From positions 311,178,486 to 311,242,485 of the forward strand of contig CM077665.1 of assembly GCA_039707655.1 (NCBI GenBank): a stretch of DNA of 64,000 nt, in the 5' to 3' direction. Source of the stretch: Elymus sibiricus (taxonomy: Eukaryota; Streptophyta; Magnoliopsida; Poales; Poaceae). Position numbers and translations under genes: made by a program. The notes beneath the pieces were generated by a model. The model worked only from the letters and a program-made list of their open reading frames with translations. It did not search any database and was not told the origin of the DNA. Of the stretch, positions 23,433-33,341 are shown one piece after another (position 1 is the stretch's first letter; the number at the start of each line of letters is the position of its first letter).

Positions 23433-23489
23433 TCCGTGATGATGGTAAGTTTTCCCAAGTGTTTTGCTTAACAAATGCATACTTACCTT

Positions 23490-24205
23490 AAGAAATGACC
23501 TATTTAGCTCCAAAAAGACCTATACTTAGCTTATTTTCCTCGAAAATGACATAATAACCTTACTTAGCTCCAAAATGACATATTTTACCTAGGATAGCTA
23601 TAAAATGACCTATACTTAGCATTTTTCCCTCCAAAATGACTTAATATGCTTAGTTAGCTAAAAAATGGCATAACTACCTAGGATAGCTCAATAATGATCT
23701 ATACTTAGCTTAGCTAGTTCATTTATGACATAATTAGCTTACTTAGGTAAAAAATGGCATAATAACCTTGGTTTAGCTCCAAACTGTCATATCATTAGTT
23801 TATTTTCCTCCAAAATGACAAAATAACCTTACCTAGCTCCAAAATGACCGATTTTAACTAGGATAGCTCAAAAATGACCTACACTTACCATTTTGTCCTC
23901 CAAAATGAATAAATATGCTTAGTTAGCTCAAAAATGGCATAACTACCTAGGTTAGCTCAAAAATGACCTATACTTAGCTTCTTTAGTTCATTTATGACAT
24001 ACTTAGCATACTTAGGTCAAAAATGGCATAATAATCTTGGTTACCTCCAAAATGACATTGACTTAGCTTATTTTCCTCGAAAATGACATAATAACCTTAC
24101 TAACCTCCAAAATGACCTATTTACCTAGCTTAGCTCTAAAATGACCTACACTTAGCATTTTTACCTAGCTTAGCTAAAAAATGGCATAATTACCTAAGTT
24201 ACATT
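23490..24205 (+). repeat. Degenerate tandem array with ccaaaatgacctatacttagc motifs
   Basis: Over 700 bp the phrases aaaatgacctatactta, aaaatgacataataacctta and aaaaatggcataactaccta alternate at 35-45-bp spacing, in blocks that repeat with a longer period of about 240 bp. No coding potential. It lies in the intron or 3' region downstream of the TNPA stop. Confidence 0.8.
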
Positions 24206-24608
24206 CGTTAGAAGAAGAAGAAGATAAAGAAGAGGAGAAAAAGAAAGAGAAGAAAAATTCTTCTTCTTCTACTTCTACTTCTTCTTCTTCTTCTTCTTCT
24301 TGTTCTTGTTCTAACTTTCTTCTTTCCCAATTTGCAGATTTGCTTTAGATCACGGAAGCTTGCGTTGATGGAGTCTACTCTTCTCCTTGTCCTTCCTTTT
24401 TGTTTTGATTTTGTACGATGAACAATGTGAAACTTGCTACCTATATATGTATGTATGGATGAAACCATTGTATGCTTGTTGTTGGATATATGTTGGCTAT
24501 ATATATATATATATATGTTGCATATGGACTTTTGAGTTGGTATGTATATGTGTTGGATGATCATATCCATATGGCAGGGATATGTAAGCTTGTTGAAAGT
24601 ATTTTCAA

Positions 24609-24652
<44 letters not shown>

Positions 24653-24660
24653 GTGAAATT
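24206..24660 (+). other. CACTA 3' region: purine/pyrimidine hairpin, possible terminal exon, TA microsatellites
   Basis: A gaagaagaag...aagaaaaa run (24210-24256) is followed by its near-inverse ttcttcttctacttc (24258-24310). ccaatttgcag at 24329-24339 could be the acceptor of a last, untranslated exon ending near 24500. (TA)n tracts lie at 24499-24517 and 24612-24650. Confidence 0.5.
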
Positions 24661-24689
24661 GAATGAATTTAAGAAAAAACAGGGGCTAT

Positions 24690-25127
24690 ACAGGCTCTTT
24701 GCCGTCTGCTGGCAGACGGCAAAGAGCTTTGCCATGAGCCAGCAGATGGCAAAGCTGCCACGTGGAAGCTACCTGTGCAACCTGGGGGGCACTGGGCTGG
24801 CCTATGTGGTTGCTTTGTCGTCTGCTGGCAGACGGCAAAGAACTTTGCATCTTTGCCGTCAGCCAGCAGATGGCAAAGCACGCCGTTAACCCCTTAACGG
24901 ACCTAAGCTGCCACGTGTGCCGTCCATGCCCTTTGCCGTCTGCTGGCAGACGGCAAAGACCTTTGCCTCTTTGCCGTCGGCCAGCAGACGGCAAAGTGGC
25001 CTTTACCGGACCTTGTTCAGCCGGATGTGGTGCCGTCTGCTGGCTGACGGCAAAGACCTTTGCCGTCCGCAATTCATGCCTTTGCCGTCAGCCATGGCAA
25101 ACGACAAAGTTGCTGATTCCAGTAGTG
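24690..25127. repeat. Right subterminal repeats and terminal inverted repeat of the CACTA
   Basis: Repeated ctttgccgtctgctggcagacggcaaag hairpins and single motifs fill this stretch, matching the left subterminal region in sequence and arrangement. The last 18 bp (25110-25127) are the inverse of the left terminus. Confidence 0.88.
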
Positions 25128-25542
25128 TTATTCTATTTTTTTGTGGATTTTATTTGGCCTTGAAAATACGTACATGTTTTATGAAATTCTCTCCTGAAAA
25201 TTTTGGTATATAATATGTCTATATTAAAGTTTTATTTATTTTCCTTTCACCTTTCTCTACCTGTATTTAAAACAAAATTCTTAAAAAAAAGACCGAAGCC
25301 TTCTAGCCCCGCGACCCACTAGCCAAAGAGCCCAGCCACGCGCCTGATTTATTTCCGATTGGTGACTGCTCCCCTTTCCTTTTCTTTTCACTTGTTGACA
25401 CCCCGGACCCACCGACTGACCCCGAGATCCCCGTGGTCACCTTCTCCTTCACTTTCCTTCACCAAAGTCCGTCGCCGCGGCAACAAATCCCCTTGGGATC
25501 TGCCGTATCTCGTACCCGACCCCTCATCCGCGGATCCCCACC

Positions 25543-25550
25543 TATAAATA
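25543..25550 (+). promoter_or_regulatory. TATA box of the long Gypsy LTR
   Basis: tataaata within cacctataaataccatcgcc, followed by a C-rich leader-like stretch with cccaaaaccccccaacc. This fits the U3/R junction of the LTR split by the CACTA and the Copia. Confidence 0.55.
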
Positions 25551-26816
25551 CCATCGCCTCGTTGTTCTATTCCACCCAAAACCCCCCAACCCCGAATCTC
25601 TTGCGCACTCGTAATCGCTCGTCGAAGCACCCGCATCGCCGCCATGCCATGACCGACGCCCCGCTCGACCCCGACCACCTTTGCCCTCGTCATCGCAACC
25701 CACGTCTTCGTCGTCCTCGACTTCATCGACCGGAGCTCACCGCCAACGCTAGGAGCCACCGGAGGACCTCCCCGCAAAGAAGCCCGTACGCCGGCGACGT
25801 CGACCTCGCTGGAGATGACCACCTCACCGATGTAAGCCACCTCGCCCGTCTGATCTGGATCTACAGTGTAGATTAGAATGCGGTTACCGGTTCGTTTAGA
25901 TCCGGTTTATTTTAAGTAAACTGCGGTTTTTTCTCTGTTTAATTTAGGCCGATGCGTTCTCCTTAAATACGGTCGTCCACGCGTTAGCAACAACAGCGCA
26001 AATGCCATAGCCAACCAGAATGCGCCACGTGTCCCCTTAGTTGATCCGTAGTGATTTTCTTTTTCCGTTTTTATTTTATTTTTCAGATTTAGTTCCTGTT
26101 TTAGACTTTGAATATCCTTTATGTTTCAATTCCTTTTTGAGTGATTATTTTTGCGTAAGGTTAAGAAATTTTGTAGTTTCTGTACATCCACAAACTTTTC
26201 ATGTTTAAATTTTTTTAATTTGAATTTGCTCAAATTTGCTTCAAGCTTAAATTTGTGAATATCTTGAGTTTAGAAATAGATTTTAAATTGAATCTTTTTG
26301 ATCCTAGTCACTCGTTGGATTGTTTTAAAGTAGGATTTACTTAGGTAATTTTAGAATAATTTAAATTAGGGATTTATCAAAAACGGTACTATTTTGATTA
26401 GTGTTAAGTTACTTCTTTTTCTTTTAGATCTTAATTGATTTTTATTTTGTCACTTTGACAAGTTTTGTTTTGTTTCTATTAGTCAACAGTAGCCACGTTT
26501 ATTTGTTAGGTGAAATAATTTTTACTATTTTGTTTCTTTAGTTTTGTATAAAAACTTGAATATGTCATAAATAGAGTTTTATATTAGCTTTTTAATTGTT
26601 TCTTTTTGATAATAAAATTTATGAAAAATACTTTCGGTTAATTTAGTTGTTTTATATTTCCTTTTCTGTTAATTTATTATTTTTGTGTTTTCTTTTCCGT
26701 TAAGTTTTATTAGGACAAAAACTTTTATTTTCTAGTGTGTTAATCTTCATAGTTCATGTAGTAGTTTTCTTTTGAAGTTTTCTTTGGATTTTATTTGGTT
26801 TTCTTATTGATTTCTT

Positions 26817-28591
26817 TGTTGGGGAACGTTGCATGGGAAACAAAAAATTTCCTACGTACACGCAAGATCTATCCATGGTGATGAGCATCTACGAGAGGGA
26901 GAGTGGATCTACATACCCTTGTAGATCGCTAAGCGGGGAGCGTTAAGAAACGCTGTTGATGTAGTCGAACGTCTTCGCGATCCAAATAGCTAGCCGTCCC
27001 GCGATCCAATCACGATCTATTGCCAAACGGACGGCACCTCCGCGTTCAGCACACGTACAGCTCGATGACGATCTCCGCCTTCTTGATCCAGCAAGAGGGA
27101 GCGGAGAGGTAGACGAGTTCTCCGGCAGTGCAACGGCGCGGCGGCGGTGGTGGTGGAACTATTCCGGCAGGGCTTCGCCTAAGCACCGTCAGAATCTATT
27201 TGGTGGAGGAACTAGGGAATAGAGAACTAGCATGTGGACTTGTGTCTTTGGGGGCTCTATTCCTCTAGTATATATAGGAGGGAGGGGGGAGGCAGCCTCC
27301 CTAGGGTTTCCCCTTGGGTTCGGCCGAAGTGGAGGAGGTGGAAGAGTCCACCTCCAATCCTACTCCAAGTAGGATTCCAATCCTACTTGGAATCCTTCCC
27401 CCACTTGGGTTTTTTTTCCTTTTCCACTTCCTAGACGCATCGGCCTTGTAGGGCAGGCTTGCCCAGCCCACTAAGGGCTGATGCACCACCCCTCAGGCCC
27501 ATGTGGCCTCCCTGCGTGGGTGGCCCCTCCCGATGACCCTCCGGCACTCCCGGTACACTACCGGAAATACCCGAAACTTTTCCGATGACCAAAACGGGAC
27601 TTCCTATATATCAATCTTTACCTCCGGACCATTCCGTAGCTCCTCGTGACGTTCGGGATCTCATCCTGGACTCCAAACAACCTTCGGTCACCACCATACA
27701 TAACTCAATACTATCGAAACGTCACCGAACGTTAAGTGTGCAGACCCTGCGGGTTCGAGAACTATGTAGACATGACCGAGACACTTCTACGGTCAATAAC
27801 CAATAGCGGGACCTAGATGCCCATATTGGTTCCTACATATTCTACGAAGATCTTTTATCGGTTGAACCTCTATGTCAAGGATTCAATTAATCCCTTATGT
27901 TGTTCCCTTTGTTCTTCGGTATGTTACTTGCCCGAGATTTGATCGTCGGTATCTCTATACCTAGTTCAATCTCGTTACCGACAAGTCTCTTTACTCGTTT
28001 CGTAATACAAGATCCCGTGGCTAACACTTTAGTCACTTTGCTTGCAAGGCATATTGTGATGTTGTATTACCGAGTGGGCCTTGAGATACCTCTCCGTCAC
28101 ACGGAGTAACAAATCCCAGTCTTGATCCATGCCAACTCAACAGACACCCTCGGAGATACCTGTAGAGCATCTTTATAGTCACCCAGTTACGTTGTGACGT
28201 TTGATACACACAAGGTATTCCTCCGGTGTCAGTGAGTTGCATGATCTCATGGTCATAGGAACAGATACTTGACATGCAGAAAACAATAGCAATAAACTGA
28301 CACGATCATATGCTACGTTCATAGTTTGGGTCTTGTCCATCACATCATTCTCCTAATGATGTGACCCTGTTATCAAATGACATCTCATGTCTATGGTCTG
28401 GAAACCTTGACCATCTTTGATCAACAAGCTAGTCTACTAGAGGCATACTAGGGACACAGTGTTGTATATGTATCCACACATGCAATTGAGTTTCCGCAAT
28501 ACAATTATAGCATGGATAATAAACGATTATCATGAACAAAGAAATATAATAATAACCACTTTATTATTGCCTCTAGGGCATATTTCCAACA
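26817..28591 (-). repeat. 3' LTR of the Copia element (1,775 bp)
   Basis: Complete from tgttggggaacg to atttccaaca on the plus strand. It aligns with the LTR at 43540-45325, including the block at about 27600-28300. A minus-strand TATA-like tatatatagg lies near 27268-27277. Confidence 0.9.
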
Positions 28592-28605
28592 GTCTCCCAC
28601 TTGCA
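28592..28605 (-). other. Polypurine tract of the Copia element
   Basis: Minus strand tgcaagtgggagac abuts the 3' LTR start, the normal position of a Copia polypurine tract. Confidence 0.75.
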
Positions 28606-28641
28606 CTAGAGTCAATAATCTAGCTCACATCACTATGTGAT

Positions 28642-30308
28642 TTACATTGTAATGAATCTAACACCCATACAGTTCTGGTGTTGATCATGTTTAGCCCTTG
28701 GAAGAGGTTTAGTCATCGGGTCTGTGACATTCAGATCCGTGTGCACTTTGCAAATATTTATGTCCTCCTCCTTGATGTAATCGCGGATGGAATTGAAATG
28801 TCGCTTTATGTGTCTGGCCCTCTTGTGAAACCTTGGTTCCTTGGCCAGAGCAATGGCACCAGTGTTGTCACAGAACAGAGTCATTGGGTTTAGTGCACTG
28901 GGCACTACTCCAAGATCTGTCATGAACTCCTTCATCCAGACACCTTCCTTTGCCGCCTCTGAGGCAGCGATGTACTCCGCTTCGCATGTAGAATCAGCTA
29001 CCACGCTCTGCTTGGAACTGCACCAGCTTACTGCACCCCCATTGAGAATAAATACGTATTCGGTTTGAGACTTAGAGTCATCCGGATCAGTGTCAAAGCT
29101 TGCATCGACGTAACCCGTTACGACGAGCTCTTGATCACCTCCATAAACGAGAAACATGTCCTTAGTCCTTTTCAGGTACTTAAGGATATTCTTGACCGCC
29201 GTCCAGTGTTCCATTCCTGGATCACTTTGAAACCTTCCGGCCATACTTATGGCAAGGCTGACATCGGTCTTGTGCACAACATTGCATACATGATAGAGCC
29301 TATGGTTGAAGCATAGGGGACGACACTCATCTTTTCTCTATCTTCTGCAGTCACTGGGCATTGAGTCTTACTCAACTTCACACCTTGCAATACTGGCAAG
29401 AACCCCTTCTTGGACTGATCCATTTTGAACTTCTTCAAAACTTTGTCAAGGTATGTGATCTGTGAAAGTCCTATTAAGCATCTCAATCTATGTCTATAGA
29501 TCTTGATGCCTAATATGAAAGCAGCTTCTCCTAGGTCCTTCATTGAAAAACTCTTGTTCAAATATTCCTTCACGCTTTCCAACATTTCTATATTGTTTCC
29601 AATCAGTAATATATCATCCACATATAATATTAGAAACGCTATAGAGCTCCCACTCACTTTCTTGTAAATACAAGCTTCTCCGTAAACTTGTATAAACCCG
29701 AACGCTTTGATCACCTCATCAAAGCGAAGATTCCAACTCCGAGATGCTTGCACCAGTCCATAAATGGATCGCTGGAGTTTGCAAACTTTGTCAGCATTCT
29801 CTGGATCGATAAAACCTTCTGGTTGCATCATATACAACTCTTCCTTAAGGAAACCGTTAAGGAACGCTGTTTTGACATCCATCTGCCAAATTTCATAATC
29901 GAAAAATGCAGCTATTGCTAACATGATTCTGATGGACTTAAGCATCGCTACGGGTGAGAAGGTCTCATCGTAGTCAATTCCTTGAACTTGTGAAAAACCC
30001 TTTGCCACAAGTCGAGCTTTATAGACGGTGACATTACCGTCCACGTCCGTCTTCTTCTTAAAGATCCATTTGTTCTGAATAGCCTTTCGCCCTTCAGGTA
30101 ATACTTCCAAAGCCCATACTTTGTTTTCATACATGGATCCCATGTCGGATTTCATGGCCTCTAACCATTTCTCGGAATCCGGGCCCATCATCGCTTCTCC
30201 ATAGCTCGTAGGTTCATCGTTGTCCAACAACATGACCTCTAACATAGGGTTACCGTACCACTCAGGAGCAGTACGCGTCCTTGTTGACCTACGAGGTTCG
30301 ATAGCAAC
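28642..30308 (-). pseudogene. Copia Pol: reverse transcriptase and RNase H, one stop and one frameshift
   Basis: Reading on the minus strand from 30245, the reverse transcriptase has the expected landmarks: KARLVAKGFSQVQGIDYDETFSPV, then LNGFLKEELYMMQPEGF and the catalytic YVDDILLIGN. The RNase H part follows in another frame from 29277: GYVDASFDTDPDDSKSQ, SKQSVVADSTCEAEYIAA and the ALAKEPRFHKRARHI tail, ending at 28642. A TAA codon at about 30307 separates it from the integrase frame, and a frameshift near 29265-29277 separates it from RNase H (MLCTRP versus TDVSLAISMAG). Key catalytic residues are still present, so decay is recent. The enzyme would copy element RNA into DNA. Confidence 0.85.
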
Positions 30309-31544
30309 TTAATCTGAAGCTTCATGATCATCATCATTAACTTCCTCTTCAACCGATGTAGGCTCTACAGAAACATCTTTCTGCGCTGCGCTACTCTCAG
30401 GTTGAAGTAAAGGTTCAACAACCTCATCAAGTTCTATTTTCCTCCCACTCAATTCTTTCGAGAGAAACTCTTTCTCAAGAAATGTTCCGTTTTTAGAGAC
30501 AAACACTTTGCCTTCGGATCTGAGATAGAAGGTATACCCAACTATCTCTTTTGGGTATCCTATGAAGACGCATTTCTCCGCTTTGGGTTCCAGCTTTTCA
30601 GGCTGAAGCTTTTTGACATAAGCATCACATCCCCAAACTTTAAGAAACGAAAACTTTGGCTTCTTGCCAAACCACAGTTCATATGGCGTCGTCTCAACGG
30701 ATTTCGATGGTGCCCTATTTAAAGTGAATGCAGTTGTCTCTAATGCATAACCCCAAAATGATAGTGGCAAATCGGCAAGAGACATCATAGAACGCACCAT
30801 ATCTAATAAGGTTCGATTACGACGTTCGGACACACCATTACGCTGTGGTGTTCCAGGCGGTGTCAATTGTGAAATAATTCCACATTGTCTTAAGTGACTG
30901 CCAAACTCATAGCTCAGATATTCTCCTCCTCGATCAGATCGTAGGAATTTAATCTTCTTGTTACGATGATTCTCAACTTCACTCTGAAATTGCTTGAACT
31001 TTTCAAATGTTTCAGACTTGTGTTTCATTAAGTAAATATACCCATATCTACTTAAGTCATCAGTGAAGGTGAGAAAGTAACGATGTCCACTGCGCGCCTC
31101 AATGCTCATCGGACCGCACACATCAGTATGTATGATTTCCAACAAGTCACTTGCCCGTTTCATTGTTCCAGAGAACGGAGTCTTAGTCATCTTGCCCATG
31201 AGGCATGGTTCACATGTGTCAAGTGATTCAAAATCAAGTGACTCCAAAAGTCCATCAGCATGGAGCTTCTTCATGCGTTTTACACCAATATGACCTAAGC
31301 GGCAGTGCCACAAGAAAGTGGTGCTATCATTATCAATTCTACATCTTTTGGCATCAATGTTATGAACATGTGTATCATCACTATCGAGATTCAGTAAGAA
31401 TAAAACCCTCACATTGGGTGCATGACCATAAAAGATATTACTCATAAAAATAGAACAACCATTATTCTCTGATTTAAATGAGTAACCGTCTCGCAATAAA
31501 CAAGATCCAGATATAATGTTCATGCTCAACGCAGGCACTAAACA
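30309..31544 (-). pseudogene. Copia integrase region, N-terminally truncated and fused to LTR sequence
   Basis: The 424-codon frame starts in LTR sequence (METQLHVWIHRQ, 31583-31545) and joins Pol at about 31542. The retained part has the zinc-binding phrase LWHCRLGHIGVKRM...LDTCEPCLMGKM, then the core triad: HTDVCGPM, RSDRGGEY and SERRNRTLLDM with the usual D-35-E spacing. Next come WGYALETTAFTLNR and FGKKPKFSFLKVWGCDAYV. All catalytic residues are intact. The frame ends at a TAA that interrupts the linker to reverse transcriptase (EASD-stop-VAIEPRRSTR). Gag, protease and the start of Pol are absent. Confidence 0.85.
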
Positions 31545-31679
31545 GTGTTGTCTATGTATCCACACATGCAATTGAGTTTCCAATCAATACAATTATAGCA
31601 TGGATAATAAACGATTATCATGAACAAGGAAATATAATAATAACCACTTTATTATTGCCTCTAGGGCATATTTCCAACA
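31542..31679 (-). repeat. 5' LTR fragment of the Copia element (138 bp)
   Basis: Matches 28455-28591, except a few changes such as caatcaatac versus cgcaatac. It is the outer (5') end of the LTR; the rest is lost in the internal deletion. Confidence 0.9.
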
Positions 31680-33111
31680 TTCTTTGTTGCTTATTATTTG
31701 TTGTTTGTTAGTTTTGTTGCTACTATTGTTTGCTAGAGTAAATGCTTATGTGAATGCAATGTTTGATTATATATTTTTTCATTGGAGAATGACGCATAAT
31801 TATATCAAGTTATTTCTGAGAGCGATAAACCTTCAGCAAGTAATACCTTGCAAGTCATTTGATCATATTTTATACCCATGATTTTTATTGCATTAGAATG
31901 AACTTGTTCCACCATGCGTGCAAAGTAGGTAATTGGAAACTTGGTTCTTGAGAAGTATGATGTGGTAGGTACCCCCACAAACCCTTGTCACTAGTGCCCC
32001 AGGAAATGTTATTTTATTATTGCTACGCTTTCAGTAGACGGGGATTGGTACGTGAGATTCATGAAAGTTGTGAGACTGATTATTTAATCAATGATGATAA
32101 CTTCAAGACTCAAGCCAAGATTTCAAATTTACCACTTGGTGGAATGGATCGAAAGGCACCCCGGTGATATGCCATGTGGGATTATCCTAGTGAGCTGGGT
32201 ACTGGCCAGTCATCATGAGGAAAGCTCCACCCAGGCTCAAAGAGACGGATGGATACTTCAAGACCGGAAGCTTACCTGTGCAACCGCAAGTCAATATGGG
32301 CTCTGGCTTGGTTGATCATTGAGTGACACGGGCCGGATCAGTGCTACGAGATGTAGAAGAATGGTAGGATTGGATGGGCACTGGCGTTGGTTCGAGAAGC
32401 TCTTTGAAAGATCATGTTTCGTTCATCCGGTCCTCAAACATTAGGCAGTGCGAGGACGTCAACGGAGGGATCTGATCTTGCGGGAAAAATGTGCAAACCT
32501 CTGCAGAGTGTTATAACCTAATTGATTAGCCATGTCGCCGATTACGGACAACTTGAGCCTCTGGAATTGGATCTATCTCGAAACTGTCAACATCACACCA
32601 TAAATTGATGGTTGGGTTTAATAATGACTTTGGGTTATGAGATTTGGTTGGTGGAACCATCTCATTAATGACGCAAACTTTGTTGTAATTAATCAGATTC
32701 CTTTGATGTAGGAAAAAATTAGCTTTTATGCAAAAACTCAAACATAGAGCCTCCACGGCCATATTGTATATAGATAGACTTATTTCATTCCTTTCTCATG
32801 TGATCTTGCCAGTACATTCAATGTACTGACCTACATGGCTGCAACTTATCATGTTGCAGATATTTCCACGGACGGGTAAGAGTTACGATATATGGTTACA
32901 GTCTACACTCAACTTCTAATAGCGTTGATGGGACTCCACACCCTTATTGATTTGTTTCTGCTGTGATAAATAAGGTATACTCTGGAACTACGGTACTTAT
33001 TCTACATGTGATGTTATAGTATTTCATCGAAGTACTATGTGTGCCAGCATACTAATCCAGGGATGGCATAGAAAGCATAGAGGCACCGATCCAATTGGCC
33101 GGGTCGCTACA

Positions 33112-33341
33112 CCAGGCGGCTCGCCCTCCTTACATGACCAAAAAATTGCTGTCGTGCTAGACACGGGTCAGCTTGAGGATGTGATGCTGCCAGGTGGCGT
33201 GCCCTCGGGTCAAAAAGTCCGCCATGACTAAGCATGGGGCCCCACTGGAGCGTGGTCGGGGACCTCTCACGGCCTCCTAGTGACGTAGAAAGAGAGGCTC
33301 CCGGAGCATGTATAGCTCCAGTCGTCCTGTGCCTCGTGAGC
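33112..33341 (-). other. Post-integrase sequence of the Tat element
   Basis: About 230 bp between the integrase stop and the end of the long Gypsy LTR. No coding or LTR signal recognised. Confidence 0.4.

Larger units (their letters stand above)
20991..23440 (+). pseudogene. TNPA-like protein gene of the CACTA (plant transposase Ptta/En/Spm type), disrupted
   Basis: Exons with GT-AG borders can be traced: 20991-21601, 21686-21905, 21984 to about 22179, 22267-22440, 22526-23050, 23143-23205 and from 23296. The first exon is basic and Gly/Arg-rich, then carries a Pro/Ser/Glu repeat. The middle holds WKHAPGVRRPNQVLGVLL and a CWEALVDEWCSS block followed by NKAKDNRAQMKGVPHHQG, the pattern I know from the Ptta/En/Spm family. 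A long charged coiled-coil (EARAQELLAEANRQAAERER) follows. The last exon is Thr/Ser/Pro repeats ending at tga near 23438. Exon 3 contains an in-frame tga (FQNL-stop-HEARV, about 22068) and ends with another frame disturbance. The family protein binds subterminal motifs; this copy would be truncated. Confidence 0.78.
18511..25127 (+). mobile_element. CACTA (En/Spm superfamily) DNA transposon, 6,617 bp, TSD tta
   Basis: The left end cactactggaatcagcaaat and the right end ttgctgattccagtagtg are inverted repeats: 18 bp perfect, about 28 bp with three or four mismatches. They are flanked by tta at 18508-18510 and 25128-25130, the 3-bp TSD expected of CACTA elements. Both ends are packed with TTTGCCGTC/GACGGCAAAG motifs in both orientations. 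The interior carries a spliced TNPA-like gene on the plus strand but no recognisable TNPD catalytic transposase. With the TNPA stop codons, this makes the copy non-autonomous. A LINE fragment with long direct repeats and several minisatellites enlarge it. Confidence 0.92.
26817..31679 (-). mobile_element. Copia retrotransposon of the Angela/WIS/BARE group with a large internal deletion, TSD ttctt
   Basis: The outer ends read TGTTGGAAATATGCCCTAG and ...GTTCCCCAACA on the minus strand and are flanked by ttctt at 26812-26816 and 31680-31684. Minus-strand order: 138 bp of 5' LTR (31679-31542), then directly integrase, reverse transcriptase and RNase H, polypurine tract and a complete 3' LTR (28591-26817). 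Most of the 5' LTR, the primer site, gag and protease are deleted, with the junction near 31542. Intact siblings are about 8.5-9 kb by general knowledge. It splits the long Gypsy LTR. Confidence 0.9.
12365..33111 (+). mobile_element. Non-autonomous Gypsy-type element with long LTRs, host to several nested insertions
   Basis: The 103 bp at 12365-12467 match 33009-33111 with about ten differences; both end in gggtcgctaca. The first is followed by tggtatcagagc, an initiator-Met primer site, so it is the end of the 5' LTR and the second the end of the 3' LTR. Between them are a degenerate zinc-knuckle gag, decayed sequence, a solo LTR of another family, and the 3' LTR beginning tgtaacatcc at 17899. 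Without nested insertions the 3' LTR is about 3.7 kb. Long LTRs plus an initiator-Met site suggest a Tekay/Del-like chromovirus relative, but no polymerase survives to confirm it. Confidence 0.7.
17899..33111 (+). repeat. 3' LTR of the gag-only Gypsy (about 3.7 kb net), split by two insertions
   Basis: Starts tgtaacatcctaaaattc and ends gggtcgctaca. Pieces: 17899-18510, 25131-26816 and 31685-33111. Removing the CACTA and the Copia with one copy of each TSD joins the pieces into continuous sequence of about 3,725 bp. The middle piece carries the promoter-like region at about 25500-25620. The second base pentamer after the LTR is ccagg (33112-33116). No partner TSD is available because the 5' LTR is truncated. 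Confidence 0.7.

Noticed and set aside
24208..24735. 175-codon minus-strand ORF with Ile-Tyr repeats and an Arg-rich tail
   Set aside because: Generated by (TA)n and gaa-type microsatellites.
25359..25876. 62-150-codon ORFs on both strands near 25400-25870
   Set aside because: C-rich leader of the long LTR downstream of its TATA box; frames on both strands are equally open and have no domain.
32526..32762. 78-codon minus-strand ORF in the last LTR piece
   Set aside because: Lies inside LTR sequence, no motif, no support on the partner LTR because that is deleted.
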